In this document: in pieces, positions 33,218-41,810 of the stretch
How positions within the stretch are numbered: the stretch's first letter is position 1
Layout: every line of letters starts with the position of its first letter
Source: Bog-159 sp049511415
Lineage (GTDB): Bacteria > Acidobacteriota > Terriglobia > Bryobacterales > Bryobacteraceae
Length of the DNA: 60,480 nucleotides
NCBI GenBank assembly: GCA_049511415.1
Contig: JBEKYC010000043.1
Coordinates: 1-60,480, forward strand
Reading direction: 5' to 3'
Translations under genes and position numbers: made by a program
Notes under the pieces: model-generated
The model's database searches: none
Seen by the model: the letters and a program-made list of their open reading frames with translations, nothing else
What the model was told of the DNA's origin: nothing

Positions 33218-34024
33218 CTAAGTTAGATGCGGGAAATGCGATTTGGATTTCAGCCCCGGGAATCGCTTGGTTGCGCGCGACTTACGCGCCAGCCAAATGG
33301 TCCGGCAGCCGCGGCGGGTTATTGAACCTGGCTCGAAATAAGGGGCCGCGTCCCAGGAATGCATGCGGTCGAAGCCGGCGGCACGTAAGGCTGTGCGGAT
33401 TTCGCCTGCTTTCCAACACACTTCTTGCACACGCTCGTGATGCCGCTGCCAGTGCTTCCCGCCGCGGACGAACGATTCAATATCGCTCCAGGCTTTGTCG
33501 CCCGCCGGGCTGTGCCCGTTGCGCATCACCACGACAACGCCCGGCTTCTCGATCCAAAAATTGCCGGACCAATACCGCTTGAATCCGGCCGCGTTGTTCA
33601 CGTCGAAGAAGAACCAGCCGCCGGGCGTGAGCGCGCGAGCAGCGGATTGGGCGACGCGCCGCAGATCGGCGCGCCGCGGCACGTGGTTGATGGCGTCGAA
33701 TTCGCAGGTGATCAGGTCGACTGGCCGGGGCAGGCGGAAGTTGCGCATATCGGCCTGGATGACGCGCAGAGGCATGCCCGCACGGCGAGCCTTCTCGCGA
33801 GCGATGCGGCACATGCGCGCCGAAAGATCCACGGCGAACATGCGGATGCCCTGGCGCGCCAATTCCAGAGCGGTCGTGCCGGTGCCGCACGCCAGGTCGC
33901 AGGCCGATTCGACGTTCGGCAGAATGGGACCCAGCACATCCCGGCGCGCAGCGTGTAGCGGATCGCGCATGGGCTCGAAGAGAGCGTCGTAGTTTTCGGC
34001 CAGCCAGCGATAGGGGTAGGTCAT
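33218..34024 (-). CDS. SAM-dependent methyltransferase
   Basis: A 268-aa class I methyltransferase. Motif I is ACDLACGTGTTALELARQG (about residues 40-58), followed by FAVDLSARM, the motif with VIQADMRNFRLP, and DLITCEFDAINHV. ALTPGGWFFFDVNN is the post-I strand. The substrate is unknown; the fold resembles small-molecule methyltransferases of the Methyltransf_25 group. It lies upstream of the PEGA gene on the same strand, 56 bases apart. Confidence 0.87.
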   Translation of the reverse strand: MTYPYRWLAENYDALFEPMRDPLHAARRDVLGPILPNVESACDLACGTGTTALELARQGIRMFAVDLSARMCRIAREKARRAGMPLRVIQADMRNFRLPRPVDLITCEFDAINHVPRRADLRRVAQSAARALTPGGWFFFDVNNAAGFKRYWSGNFWIEKPGVVVVMRNGHSPAGDKAWSDIESFVRGGKHWQRHHERVQEVCWKAGEIRTALRAAGFDRMHSWDAAPYFEPGSITRRGCRTIWLARKSRATKRFPGLKSKSHFPHLT

Positions 34025-34090
34025 GCGTCCGCGATTATAACCCGAACAGGTTGGGTTGGAGCTCGATGTTAGCGGGAGAGAGGCCTGGCT

Positions 34091-34519
34091 TTACCAATCC
34101 GAGTACGGCGTGCCGTCCAAGCCGGTTTTCTCGGAACCGCTTTTGACGTCGAAGATGCCGGGCTCGGTTTGATCCACGCTTTGCAGGGCATCCTCCATGA
34201 CCGTCTTCCAGGTTTGGTTAGAGTCGGTCATGGGGTCGACGGGCAAGGCGCGTAGATAGCCCGCCGATACCAGATCGTCCAGCGACTGCGGAGCCTTCTT
34301 CTTGTCGTAGGTATACTCGTCGATCACATCGCGCATGGTGGTCAGGTTGTTCAGCAGGACGCTTTCCTTAGCGCGAATGATCGACTTCTGGTAAATCGGA
34401 ATCGCGATGGAAATAAGGATCACGATGATCGCCATCACGATCATCAGCTCGACCATGGTGAAGCCGGACTGGCGCGCGCGCCGGCGGGCGATTCTACCAA
34501 TCCGAGTAACTGGTTCCAT
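34091..34519 (-). CDS. Type II secretion/pilus pseudopilin (GspG-like), second copy
   Basis: A 142-aa prepilin with a basic leader (RIGRIARRRARQ), the prepilin-peptidase site and helix SGFTMVELMIVMAIIVILI, and a C-terminal domain ending GLDGTPYSDW. The glutamate after cleavage (position +5) is present. The ATG at 34519 is chosen; it overlaps the preceding gene by 26 bases, and the upstream ATG at 34561 would put an implausible tail in front of the leader. Its C-terminus is very like that of its neighbour, so the two arose by duplication. It would form part of a pseudopilus with the secretin encoded just upstream. Confidence 0.87.
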   Translation of the reverse strand: MEPVTRIGRIARRRARQSGFTMVELMIVMAIIVILISIAIPIYQKSIIRAKESVLLNNLTTMRDVIDEYTYDKKKAPQSLDDLVSAGYLRALPVDPMTDSNQTWKTVMEDALQSVDQTEPGIFDVKSGSEKTGLDGTPYSDW

Positions 34520-35003
34520 CCGGTGCTTTCTCCGTGGTCTTGGTGTATACATCGAAAACATTCTGTCCGCCCCAACTGTTGGAGGTGGGATCGTCGCGGG
34601 TGCTGCGCATGCCCCAATCGGTGGAGTTGGTGAAGGGGTCCTTCGGAATGCGCCTCAGAAATCGGATCTTCTTGTCGACCTGGCCTTGCAGTTTGACACC
34701 CTCCACCAACACTTCCAGCTTCTCCGGATAGTTGTCGGAGTCCATCTTTTGTTGGCCCAGATAGCCAGCGTCGGCGTAGTCTTTATATTTATCGATGGCC
34801 TTGCGGATTTCGGTCTCCGCGCGGCGCAATTCTTTTTCCCTCTCGACGCGGACCCGGACGCGCGCCAGCGGCACGGCCATGCTCGTCAGGATGACCATGA
34901 TGGTGCACGCCACCACCAGTTCGATCAAGGTCATCCCCTTCTGAGATGCCGCGCGGGCTGAATCCCGCTTTCCCCATGCCGGTATCTGCTGTTGCCTACG
35001 CAT
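34494..35003 (-). CDS. Type II secretion/pilus pseudopilin (GspG-like), first copy
   Basis: A 169-aa prepilin. A leader (MRRQQQIPAWGKRDSARAA) ends at KGMTLIELVVACTIMVILTS, the methylation/cleavage site and hydrophobic helix, with Glu at +5. The globular part has RRAETEIRKAIDKYKDYADA and RRIPKDPFTNSTDWGMRS, typical of GspG major pseudopilins, and ends PDGTSYSDW. It begins 4 bases after the secretin stop, so the three genes form one operon. The assembly ATPase, platform protein and prepilin peptidase are not in this window. Confidence 0.88.
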   Translation of the reverse strand: MRRQQQIPAWGKRDSARAASQKGMTLIELVVACTIMVILTSMAVPLARVRVRVEREKELRRAETEIRKAIDKYKDYADAGYLGQQKMDSDNYPEKLEVLVEGVKLQGQVDKKIRFLRRIPKDPFTNSTDWGMRSTRDDPTSNSWGGQNVFDVYTKTTEKAPDGTSYSDW

Positions 35004-35007
35004 CCTT

Positions 35008-37485
35008 TTATTTCACATTAACAGTTAGAAGCGGCGACGAATTGGCTATCGGCTGGCCTTGCGAGTTGGTGGGACTGAAGGCCGGCGCGGTCACACTCGT
35101 GGAGCCGCGGCCGATAGTCGAAAACGATAGAGTCGCCAGAATGCCCGATCCGGTTACGCCGCCGGCGCCCGGCAGACGGTTGAGCGTGATGTCGGCTTCG
35201 CCCGTATCGTTCAGAATGTTCTTGGTGAAGGTGACCTGCTGCCCGTCACTGGACATCAGGTTGCCCTGCACCGCATCGTTCAGCTTGAGCACCTTGGGAT
35301 CGAACCGGATCTGCAACGGGGCCGAGAACAGGTCCGTAGCGTTGGCGATCACGACGTTGACGCTGATTGGTCCGCCCATAATCGTCTCCACCTGTGCCGG
35401 CATGAAGGTCACGTTGGCGCTGGGAGCGGGGGCGGCCGGCGGACCGCCAGGCGCGGGCGGCGTTCCAGGCGAAGGCGCGCCGGGGATATTGCTCTGCGGT
35501 GTGCTGACGGCGGGTGCGGGAGCCGGCAGCGCAGTGGGATTGGCGGGCGGGTTGGAAGGCCCCGGCGCCACGATCTTCGACGCGGGCTCGTTGGCCGCGT
35601 CGGGCTGGGCGTATTTCAGTTTCACCACCGTGCCGTTGCCCACCGCTATAGCGCGCATCTCCTCTTCCGTGTAGTCCGGCCGCCTTATGATATGCGGGAT
35701 CAAAGCGATCAGCAACTCCTGCGAACTCTTGTCCACCTGCTTGCTGCTGAATAACCACTTGATCACCGGGATGCTGGAAAGACCTGGGATGCCGGTAACC
35801 GTGCTCGAATCCTGAACCTGCTTCAACCCGCCCAGCAGGTTGACTTCGCCATCCTTCATGCGGATGTCGTGAATCACCTTCTGCTGGGCAATGATGGGCT
35901 GCTGAATGCCGCCCAGATTCACGTAGCTTTGCACGCTCGAAATCTCCACCTCCACGTGCATGGAAACCTCGCCGTTTTCGTGAACTTTGGGAGTCAGGTC
36001 CACGTTCACCCCCACATCAATGAAGGTGAATTGGGTATTCACCAGCGGGTTAATACCCACACCGCCGATGCCGGGCTGGAAACTGCCCGAGGCGATGGGC
36101 TCCTTCTCGCCGACTTTTAAAGTAGCTTTCTGATTGTCCGACGAGCGGAGTTCCGGCGACTGCAAAACGCGCGTACCGCTGTCGCTGAGCACGGCTTGCA
36201 GCATGCCGGATGGCAGCACGGTGGAGAAATCCTCGGTATTGACTTTGCCGATATAGGCTAGAGGGATGGAGGCCGCCGTGGAACTCGTGCCGGTCGTGCC
36301 GGTAACTCCTGTGGTGGCCGTCGTGGTAGAAGTCGTCGTGGATGTGGAAGTAGTCGTAGACGAAGAGGGCGTGCTGATGCTGGTGCGGGGCGCGAAGGTG
36401 ATGGGGACGCTCAAGGAACTCAACGCCGCACCCAACGTGCGTGTCATGTCGCTCGAAACCTGTAGCACTAGGATATCCACAACGACTTCCGATTTGGGTT
36501 TATCCAGATCGTGGATGATCTTTCCCGCCAGCGCCACGCGGTCCGCCTCGCCGCGGGCGATGATGGCGTTTTGCGCGTTGTATACGAACAGGCGCTGGAT
36601 ATCCGCCACGGAGCGCACCGCCGTCACGATCTCCTGCAGATCCTGCGGCAAGGTGGTGTTGTGGACGTAGAAGACCTTCATGACCTGCTCTTCGTAGTCG
36701 CGGCGCTTGGTTTGATTGTCCTGCGTGACAAAAATGGTGTTCGCCGATAACGGCTTCCAGAAGGACTTGGTGATGATGGCCAGGTAATCCAATGCCTCTT
36801 CGAGAGTGGCGTTATTCAGCTCGATCGACTGCAGCTTGTCTTTGGGGAAATCCGGATCGAAGAGAACGTTGATATTGGCCAGCTTGCCGACGGTTTCAAA
36901 CAAAACCTTGGTGGGCTGATTGCTGATCTTGATGGTGATGGGCTGCGAATTGAGGGGGCGCAGCTCCGGCACCGGCAGCATGGAGTCGATCTGCTCCAGA
37001 GTTTTCTTTTTGTCCAATTCGGCGGGGGTCAAGGAGCGCGTGTCGGAATTGTCGCCCTTTTTTCTCTCCCGCTCGATCATCTCCTTGGTGGTGTTGATTT
37101 CCTGTTCCGCTCGGTCGGAGGAGGGATCGATGCCGTAGGCTTTCTCGAACTCCATCAGAGCCTGCGCCAGGGAGCCGTCCTTGCGCAACTTCAGACCTTT
37201 GGTGATGTGGTACTGGCAGTCCTGAAAGCGGCCCTTGTCCACCATCAACTGGTAGCCCGGATCGCTGGGATCCTCGGCCAGGGCTTTCTGATAGAAATCC
37301 ATGGCGCCATCCCAGTCTCCCTTGGCTTCGCGCTCTTTGCCCTGTACGATCAACTTATCGCCTTTGCGGGTGCGCGCCGCCGCCGGAATCGCCAGGCAGC
37401 CGAACAGGGCCGCGAGCGCGGCAAATCCTGTTAAACAATTGAAAATAAAGCGGGTTCTATGATTCCGAGGCATGCGGGCAGGCAT
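35008..37485 (-). CDS. Secretin with N-terminal TPRs and C-terminal cohesin domain
   Basis: An 825-aa outer-membrane channel protein. Domains in order: signal helix (about 15-37); TPR-like repeats (40-140, GDWDGAMDFYQKALAEDPSD); secretin N-domains (180-330, VLFETVGKLANINVLFDPDF); a Ser/Thr-rich insert near 380-410; and the secretin barrel (about 410-620, with MLQAVLSDSGTRVLQSPELR and SSQELLIALIPHII). A Pro/Ala linker (640-700) and a cohesin domain (700-825, MGGPISVNVVIANATDLFSA) follow. It probably forms the pore for type II-like secretion or pili; the pseudopilins follow directly. The ATG at 37473 is an alternative start. Cohesin fusions of this type are known to me from acidobacteria-like genomes. 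Confidence 0.87.
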   Translation of the reverse strand: MPARMPRNHRTRFIFNCLTGFAALAALFGCLAIPAAARTRKGDKLIVQGKEREAKGDWDGAMDFYQKALAEDPSDPGYQLMVDKGRFQDCQYHITKGLKLRKDGSLAQALMEFEKAYGIDPSSDRAEQEINTTKEMIERERKKGDNSDTRSLTPAELDKKKTLEQIDSMLPVPELRPLNSQPITIKISNQPTKVLFETVGKLANINVLFDPDFPKDKLQSIELNNATLEEALDYLAIITKSFWKPLSANTIFVTQDNQTKRRDYEEQVMKVFYVHNTTLPQDLQEIVTAVRSVADIQRLFVYNAQNAIIARGEADRVALAGKIIHDLDKPKSEVVVDILVLQVSSDMTRTLGAALSSLSVPITFAPRTSISTPSSSTTTSTSTTTSTTTATTGVTGTTGTSSTAASIPLAYIGKVNTEDFSTVLPSGMLQAVLSDSGTRVLQSPELRSSDNQKATLKVGEKEPIASGSFQPGIGGVGINPLVNTQFTFIDVGVNVDLTPKVHENGEVSMHVEVEISSVQSYVNLGGIQQPIIAQQKVIHDIRMKDGEVNLLGGLKQVQDSSTVTGIPGLSSIPVIKWLFSSKQVDKSSQELLIALIPHIIRRPDYTEEEMRAIAVGNGTVVKLKYAQPDAANEPASKIVAPGPSNPPANPTALPAPAPAVSTPQSNIPGAPSPGTPPAPGGPPAAPAPSANVTFMPAQVETIMGGPISVNVVIANATDLFSAPLQIRFDPKVLKLNDAVQGNLMSSDGQQVTFTKNILNDTGEADITLNRLPGAGGVTGSGILATLSFSTIGRGSTSVTAPAFSPTNSQGQPIANSSPLLTVNVK

Positions 37486-37569
37486 ATGGTAAGATAAAGT
37501 GCAACCGGGTGCTCCAAAGCTACTTCAACTGGATGACGCTGCGGGACTTCCGGGCGTTGAGAGCAAAAT

Positions 37570-38055
37570 TTGGCCGCTAAAGAAGCCGATTTCAAGATCC
37601 TCAGCGACAATCGCCAGGCGAGCTACAATTATTTCCTGATGGAGCGTTTCGAGGCCGGCCTGGTGCTGACTGGAACCGAGGTCAAGGCCGCCCGGCAGGG
37701 GCGCGTACAACTTAAAGAGGCGTACGCCACCGTGGAACGCAACGAAGCGTGGCTGGTAAACGCGCACATCAGCCAGTACGATTTCGGCAATCGCGAGAAC
37801 CATCCGCCGGTGCGCAACCGGAAGTTGCTGCTGCACCGCGCGGAGATCGACAAACTGCTGGGCAAAACGCGCGAAAAAGGCCTGGCGCTGATTCCAACGA
37901 AAGTGTACTTAAAGCAGGGCAGGATCAAGTGCGAGATCGCGCTGGCCCGCGGCAAGAAGCTGCATGACAAGCGCGAAACGGAGCGCGCCCGTACGGCGGA
38001 TGCCGAGGCACGCGCTGCGGTGCGCGCCAGTAAAGCCCGGCAAAGTGGAGAATAA
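37570..38055 (+). CDS. smpB: SsrA-binding protein SmpB
   Basis: A 161-aa RNA-binding protein that brings tmRNA to stalled ribosomes in trans-translation. The SmpB OB-fold is complete: ILSDNRQASYNYFLMERFEA, GLVLTGTEVKAARQGRVQLK, LVNAHISQY, RKLLLHRAEIDKLLGKTREK and KCEIALARGKKLHDKRETER. The C-terminal tail is rich in Arg/Ala, as expected. The start is TTG at 37570; no ATG gives a full N-terminus. pepA follows after 8 bases and is probably cotranscribed. I see no tmRNA gene in the window. Confidence 0.96.
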   Translation: MAAKEADFKILSDNRQASYNYFLMERFEAGLVLTGTEVKAARQGRVQLKEAYATVERNEAWLVNAHISQYDFGNRENHPPVRNRKLLLHRAEIDKLLGKTREKGLALIPTKVYLKQGRIKCEIALARGKKLHDKRETERARTADAEARAAVRASKARQSGE

Positions 38056-38063
38056 AGCGAAGC

Positions 38064-39515
38064 ATGCAAGTCAGTCTGCAACGTCAACCGATTGAAAATG
38101 TGGAGACCGCGGCCCTGGCCGTGATCATTCTGCAGGACCAGCGCCCGGATCGGCTGGGTCTGGGAGAATTGTTCGATTCCGGCGAGGTCACCGGTAAGTC
38201 ATTTGAAATGACGCTTCTGCACAACGTGGCAGGAGTGCGCGCAAAGCGCCTGCTGGCCGCCGGCGGGGGAAAGCCGGCCAAGTTCGGTCCCGCCGAATTG
38301 CGCCGGACCGTGGGCGCCGCGATCCGGCACCTAAAAGCCAGGTCCATCACCGATGCGGCGCTTTTTCTGGATGCCGCGCACGCCGGCGCCGAACACATCG
38401 CGGCCGCCGTCGAAGGCGCCATCCTGGGCGAGTTTGAAACCGACGGCCACAAAACGGAAAAAAAGGACGCCAAAACCGTCGAGCGCTTCACCGTGGTGGT
38501 GGCCGAGGGCGGTCCGGATCTGGATGCGGCCGTGGAACGCGGGCGCATTCTGGCGGAAGCCCAGAACTTCACGCGCACGCTGGCAAATGAACCTGCCAAT
38601 CTCTTGACTCCGCTGCTGCTGGCCGACCAGGCACGGCGCATGTGCGAAGAGTACGGCCTGGATTACGAAGTCCTGGACCGCGAGCGCATGATGCAACTCG
38701 GCATGGGCAGCCTGCTGGGCGTGGCCATCGGCAGCGCCGAGCCGCCCGCGCTGATCGTGATGCGTTACCGGCCGGCCGGCGGCGCCGGCTCCAGCGCGGC
38801 GCACCTGGGACTGGTTGGCAAAGGCGTCACCTTCGACACCGGCGGCATCTCCATCAAGCCGGCCGACGGCATGGAGAAGATGAAATACGATATGGCGGGC
38901 GGCGCGGCGGTGATTGGCGCCATGCGCGCGCTGGCGCAGCTCAAGCCGGGGATTCCGGTTACCGGATTCGTGCCGGCCGTGGAGAACATGCCGGGCAGCC
39001 GGGCGCAGCGTCCGGGCGATATCGTGACTTCACTTTCGGGCAAGACCATCGAGGTGATCAACACCGACGCGGAAGGCCGCCTGATCCTGGCGGATGCCAT
39101 CACTTATGCGCAGCGGTTGGGCTGCACCCATTTGGTGGATACGGCCACTCTGACCGGCGCCGTGGTGGTGGCGCTGGGACACCTGAACGTGGGCCTGTTC
39201 GCCAACGATGACGGCATGCGCGACCGCGTGATGGACGCCTCCCGCAAGGAAGGCGAGCGCATGTGGACGCTGCCGCTCGAGGACGACTACAAGGATTACC
39301 TCAAGAGCGCCTTCGCCGATATCGCCAACGTCGGCGGCCGCTACGGCGGCGCGGTTACCGCGGCGATGTTCATCAAGGAATTCGCCGATCCGACGCCGTG
39401 GGTACACCTGGATATCGCGGGCACCGCCTGGCTGGACGATGCCAAGCCGTATATGGCGAAGGGGCCTTCCGGAGTGCCGCTGCGGACCATGGTGCGGTTG
39501 GCCATGGACTGGTAG
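38064..39515 (+). CDS. pepA: Leucyl aminopeptidase (M17)
   Basis: A 483-aa di-metal aminopeptidase that removes N-terminal residues, especially Leu, from peptides in the cytoplasm. The C-terminal catalytic domain has GLVGKGVTFDTGGISIKP, the metal-binding KYDMAGGAAV, and the family signature NTDAEGRLILADAITYA at about residue 333. The N-terminal alpha/beta domain (about residues 1-160) is the usual M17 macro-like domain. It follows smpB by 8 bases. It converges on a DinB gene, with a shared hairpin between them. Confidence 0.96.
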   Translation: MQVSLQRQPIENVETAALAVIILQDQRPDRLGLGELFDSGEVTGKSFEMTLLHNVAGVRAKRLLAAGGGKPAKFGPAELRRTVGAAIRHLKARSITDAALFLDAAHAGAEHIAAAVEGAILGEFETDGHKTEKKDAKTVERFTVVVAEGGPDLDAAVERGRILAEAQNFTRTLANEPANLLTPLLLADQARRMCEEYGLDYEVLDRERMMQLGMGSLLGVAIGSAEPPALIVMRYRPAGGAGSSAAHLGLVGKGVTFDTGGISIKPADGMEKMKYDMAGGAAVIGAMRALAQLKPGIPVTGFVPAVENMPGSRAQRPGDIVTSLSGKTIEVINTDAEGRLILADAITYAQRLGCTHLVDTATLTGAVVVALGHLNVGLFANDDGMRDRVMDASRKEGERMWTLPLEDDYKDYLKSAFADIANVGGRYGGAVTAAMFIKEFADPTPWVHLDIAGTAWLDDAKPYMAKGPSGVPLRTMVRLAMDW

Positions 39516-39529
39516 ACGCGGCGCACCCG

Positions 39530-39555
39530 GGACTACAGACTAAAACTTGTAGTCC
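39530..39555. terminator. Hairpin between convergent pepA and DinB genes
   Basis: GGACTACA at 39530-39537 pairs perfectly with TGTAGTCC at 39548-39555 across a 10-base loop containing AAAA. It lies just after the pepA stop and covers the end of the DinB gene, so it could terminate transcription from both sides. No long T-tract follows on either strand, so efficiency is uncertain. Confidence 0.5.
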
Positions 39556-40061
39556 GGCGGTTTGATGTTCTTGATCCGCAAGTAAACTTCCGCCTGTCCG
39601 CGATGATGCGCCGTGTGCGTGAAGCACGACCACAATCGTTCGCGGCCGGTCGCAGGCCCAAACATGGCGTCGGCCTTCTCCGGGGTGATCTCGGGGAGCG
39701 CCTTAGCGCAGTAGTCGAACGAGTCGCGCAGGAATTGTATGGTGCTCTCCTTGTCGAAGACGCCGCCCTTGGGATCCGCGAACGCGGCCGCGATCTTGGG
39801 CGGGGTCTCGAGAGGCTTCAATCCGCTCACGGTGGCGAATGCCCGGATGTTGTTCTGTGCGATGTGCGTCATCACCTTGCCGAAGCTCATCTCCTCGTCG
39901 TTCGGCTTGAAATTGTAGTCGGCCGCCGGCATCGCTTCGGCCACCGCCAGCGTGAACTCCTTGGACGTCTGCCAGTGCTTGGCAAACAACGCGGCTTCGT
40001 CCGCGGGGAACATTGGAGCCGCCAGCGCAAGGGCCGCAGCCATGATCGGAAGAGTTTTCAT
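39540..40061 (-). CDS. Exported DinB-family protein
   Basis: A 173-aa four-helix protein of the DinB/YfiT-like metal-binding superfamily. A signal peptide is visible (MKTLPIMAAALALAAPMFPA), which is unusual for DinB proteins. The putative metal histidines are in VMTHIAQNN and FTHTAHHRGQAEVYLR. Members often act as thiol-dependent transferases or remain uncharacterised. The gene is monocistronic in appearance and converges on pepA. Confidence 0.85.
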   Translation of the reverse strand: MKTLPIMAAALALAAPMFPADEAALFAKHWQTSKEFTLAVAEAMPAADYNFKPNDEEMSFGKVMTHIAQNNIRAFATVSGLKPLETPPKIAAAFADPKGGVFDKESTIQFLRDSFDYCAKALPEITPEKADAMFGPATGRERLWSCFTHTAHHRGQAEVYLRIKNIKPPDYKF

Positions 40062-40305
40062 GAGAGTCTCCGGGTATTATTGGTATCGCAAACCTACCTC
40101 GAAAAGCAAGCTGGAAGACATTGCATGACACAGAACTGTGCTTAAGAGTGAATTACGCAAATTAGCGTCGTGTTGCCCGGGGGCCTTCTGAACGATCCGA
40201 GCGGCACACAACCGGTGGGCTTGTGGATCTTCGACAACGGGATTGCGTTCGATATGACTGTCCCGACGCTCTGGGTCGCGATCCCCTGAGCCCGGAACGC
40301 GCCGA
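40062..40305. other. Intergenic region upstream of DinB and downstream of the RES toxin
   Basis: This 244-base stretch has no supportable gene, RNA or repeat. It must contain the DinB promoter (minus strand), but I see no strong -35/-10 pair. Confidence 0.4.
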
Positions 40306-40767
40306 TCACCGCCGTAGACGACGGTCGAACCGGGACGGCACCGGTTCGCCAATCCGGATCTGGGCGAACTCGCGATGCGCGGGGTTCAACAGGTAGATGC
40401 GTTCCGTCGGCACAACCGCGCTGGGCACTTCCAGGACAGCCGTGCGCCGCTCCGCGGCCCAGTTGTCGCCGAGTTCCCGCAACTGCAACGGCGGCGGATA
40501 CCCGGCCCAATTTCCGGGTAGTCCCGCGCGGGCGACTGATTCCATGAACTCCCTCGGCCATCGCAGCTCCACGACCACGTAGTGCCGCAATATATCCGCG
40601 GTTTCCAGATGTACGAGCAGTTCCAAGGCGGCCAGCGACACGGACTGAGCCGTGTAGACGACCGCACGTCCGGGGCTGTTCCAACGGCCCCCGTACAGGC
40701 GCGCGCCATCGCCGGTAAACGCGCTCTTGAGGTGTTTGCGCTTTACGATGCGCCACGCGGCGATCAA
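40306..40767 (-). CDS. RES-domain toxin
   Basis: A 153-aa RES-family toxin (ParT/MbcT-like). Relatives destroy or transfer ADP-ribose from NAD+ and so block growth. Conserved RES features are present: an arginine in AAWRIV, the LYGGRWNSPGRAVVYTA stretch with its tyrosine and arginine, SLAALELLVHL with a glutamate, and a serine in VPSAVV. It is the second gene of a two-gene operon, overlapping its Xre antitoxin by 4 bases (ATGA). The frame is intact, in contrast to the decayed toxin-antitoxin loci elsewhere in the window. Confidence 0.88.
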   Translation of the reverse strand: MIAAWRIVKRKHLKSAFTGDGARLYGGRWNSPGRAVVYTAQSVSLAALELLVHLETADILRHYVVVELRWPREFMESVARAGLPGNWAGYPPPLQLRELGDNWAAERRTAVLEVPSAVVPTERIYLLNPAHREFAQIRIGEPVPSRFDRRLRR

Positions 40768-41240
40768 AAGACGCCGTGCTCCAGGCGCCCGATCAGCGCC
40801 TCGACTTCCCGCGCTCCGATCTCCGTGCGGGAATAGGCCAACGGAGTTCGATCATCCAACGGGCGCTTCGGCGAGGTCAGCCAGCGTACGGCGCCGCTCA
40901 CATCACCTTCAAACAACCGGACCGCTTTTTCAAATAAGGATGCGAGGCGCAACAGCCGCTCGGATTCATCCGGCGATAACCGTCCAGCGGCCTTGCGGCG
41001 TGCCAGCGTGCGCTCCGGAATGCCGATCGCGGCGGCGATTTCCGCGGGCGGCAGGCCGCTGGCGGTTTCGAGCGATCCCAAGGCCCGAAACGGAAGCCCA
41101 TGTTCGAGCTGGCGGATCAGATCCTCGGTACTCGCGGCTCGCAATCCCAGGCTGAAGCCCGGGTTTCCGGCGTGGACTGGTGTCCCCATAACGATCAGCG
41201 TACCATGCGCTCTGCCACCCTGTCGGCAATCTTCCGCCAC
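40764..41240 (-). CDS. Xre/MbcA/ParS-type antitoxin (DUF2384)
   Basis: A 158-aa antitoxin for the RES toxin. The middle contains an Xre-like helix-turn-helix (GLPPAEIAAAIGIPERTLAR), and the C-terminal DUF2384 domain ends with RWLTSPKRPLDDRTPLAYSR and GAREVEALIGRLEHGVF, which forms the toxin-contact region. It normally binds its own promoter together with the toxin. The start at 41240 is the longest; an ATG at 41189 (MGTPVHAG) may be the real one. Confidence 0.88.
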   Translation of the reverse strand: MAEDCRQGGRAHGTLIVMGTPVHAGNPGFSLGLRAASTEDLIRQLEHGLPFRALGSLETASGLPPAEIAAAIGIPERTLARRKAAGRLSPDESERLLRLASLFEKAVRLFEGDVSGAVRWLTSPKRPLDDRTPLAYSRTEIGAREVEALIGRLEHGVF

Positions 41241-41332
41241 ATGGCTGATTGAGGCGCTATGTCGAGAATCGGGCGCCGGCTCCGACTGGATTCACGAGAG
41301 GGTGTTTATCACCCATAATGGAGCCAAAAGCC

Positions 41333-41728
41333 ATGAAATACATACTGATGACCGGCGGGCGCAAGGCGGAGTGGGATGCCTTTGCCGCCTGGCCCAAGAA
41401 CGATGTACAGGCGTATGCCGCATTCGTGAACAGTCTGAATCGCGAACTCACCGAATCCGGGGAATTGGTTGCCGCCGTCGGGTTGGCCGGACCGGGCCAG
41501 GCCAAGGCCGTGCGCGCTGCCCAGGACGGCACCCCCATCACGGACGGCGTTTTCCCCGAAGCGAAAGAGTTTCTGGCGGGCTACTGGATTGTGGACGTCG
41601 AAAACCCCGCAAGGGCCTACGAGATCGCCGCCCGCGCGTCGGCCGCTCCCGGCCCCGGCGGCGTGCCCATGCACAACCCGATCGAGGTGCGCCAGATCAT
41701 GAGTGGCCCTCCCGTCGAATTCCTGTGA
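41333..41728 (+). CDS. YCII/DGPF-domain protein, copy 1
   Basis: A 131-aa YCII-related (DGPF) protein. The family core is seen in MKYILMTGG, GELVAAVGLAGPGQAKAVRA, DGVFPEAKEFLAGYWIVDVE and AYEIAARASAAPGPGG. It is close in sequence to the next gene and arose by tandem duplication. Such proteins are standard neighbours of ECF42-type sigma factors, as here. The ATG at 41333 has GGAG upstream and matches the length of copy 2; an ATG at 41318 is also in frame. Confidence 0.88.
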   Translation: MKYILMTGGRKAEWDAFAAWPKNDVQAYAAFVNSLNRELTESGELVAAVGLAGPGQAKAVRAAQDGTPITDGVFPEAKEFLAGYWIVDVENPARAYEIAARASAAPGPGGVPMHNPIEVRQIMSGPPVEFL

Positions 41729-41810
41729 GGCCGTGTCGAGAACGCTGCAACTTGCTCCGACCAATCAGTGAAAGCGCACCAGCGAGTGCGAAAATCAAAG
41801 GAGCAAACTT

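Noticed and set aside
40077..40352. Open frames between the RES toxin end and DinB start
   Set aside because: They lack ribosome-binding sites, domains and coding-like composition.
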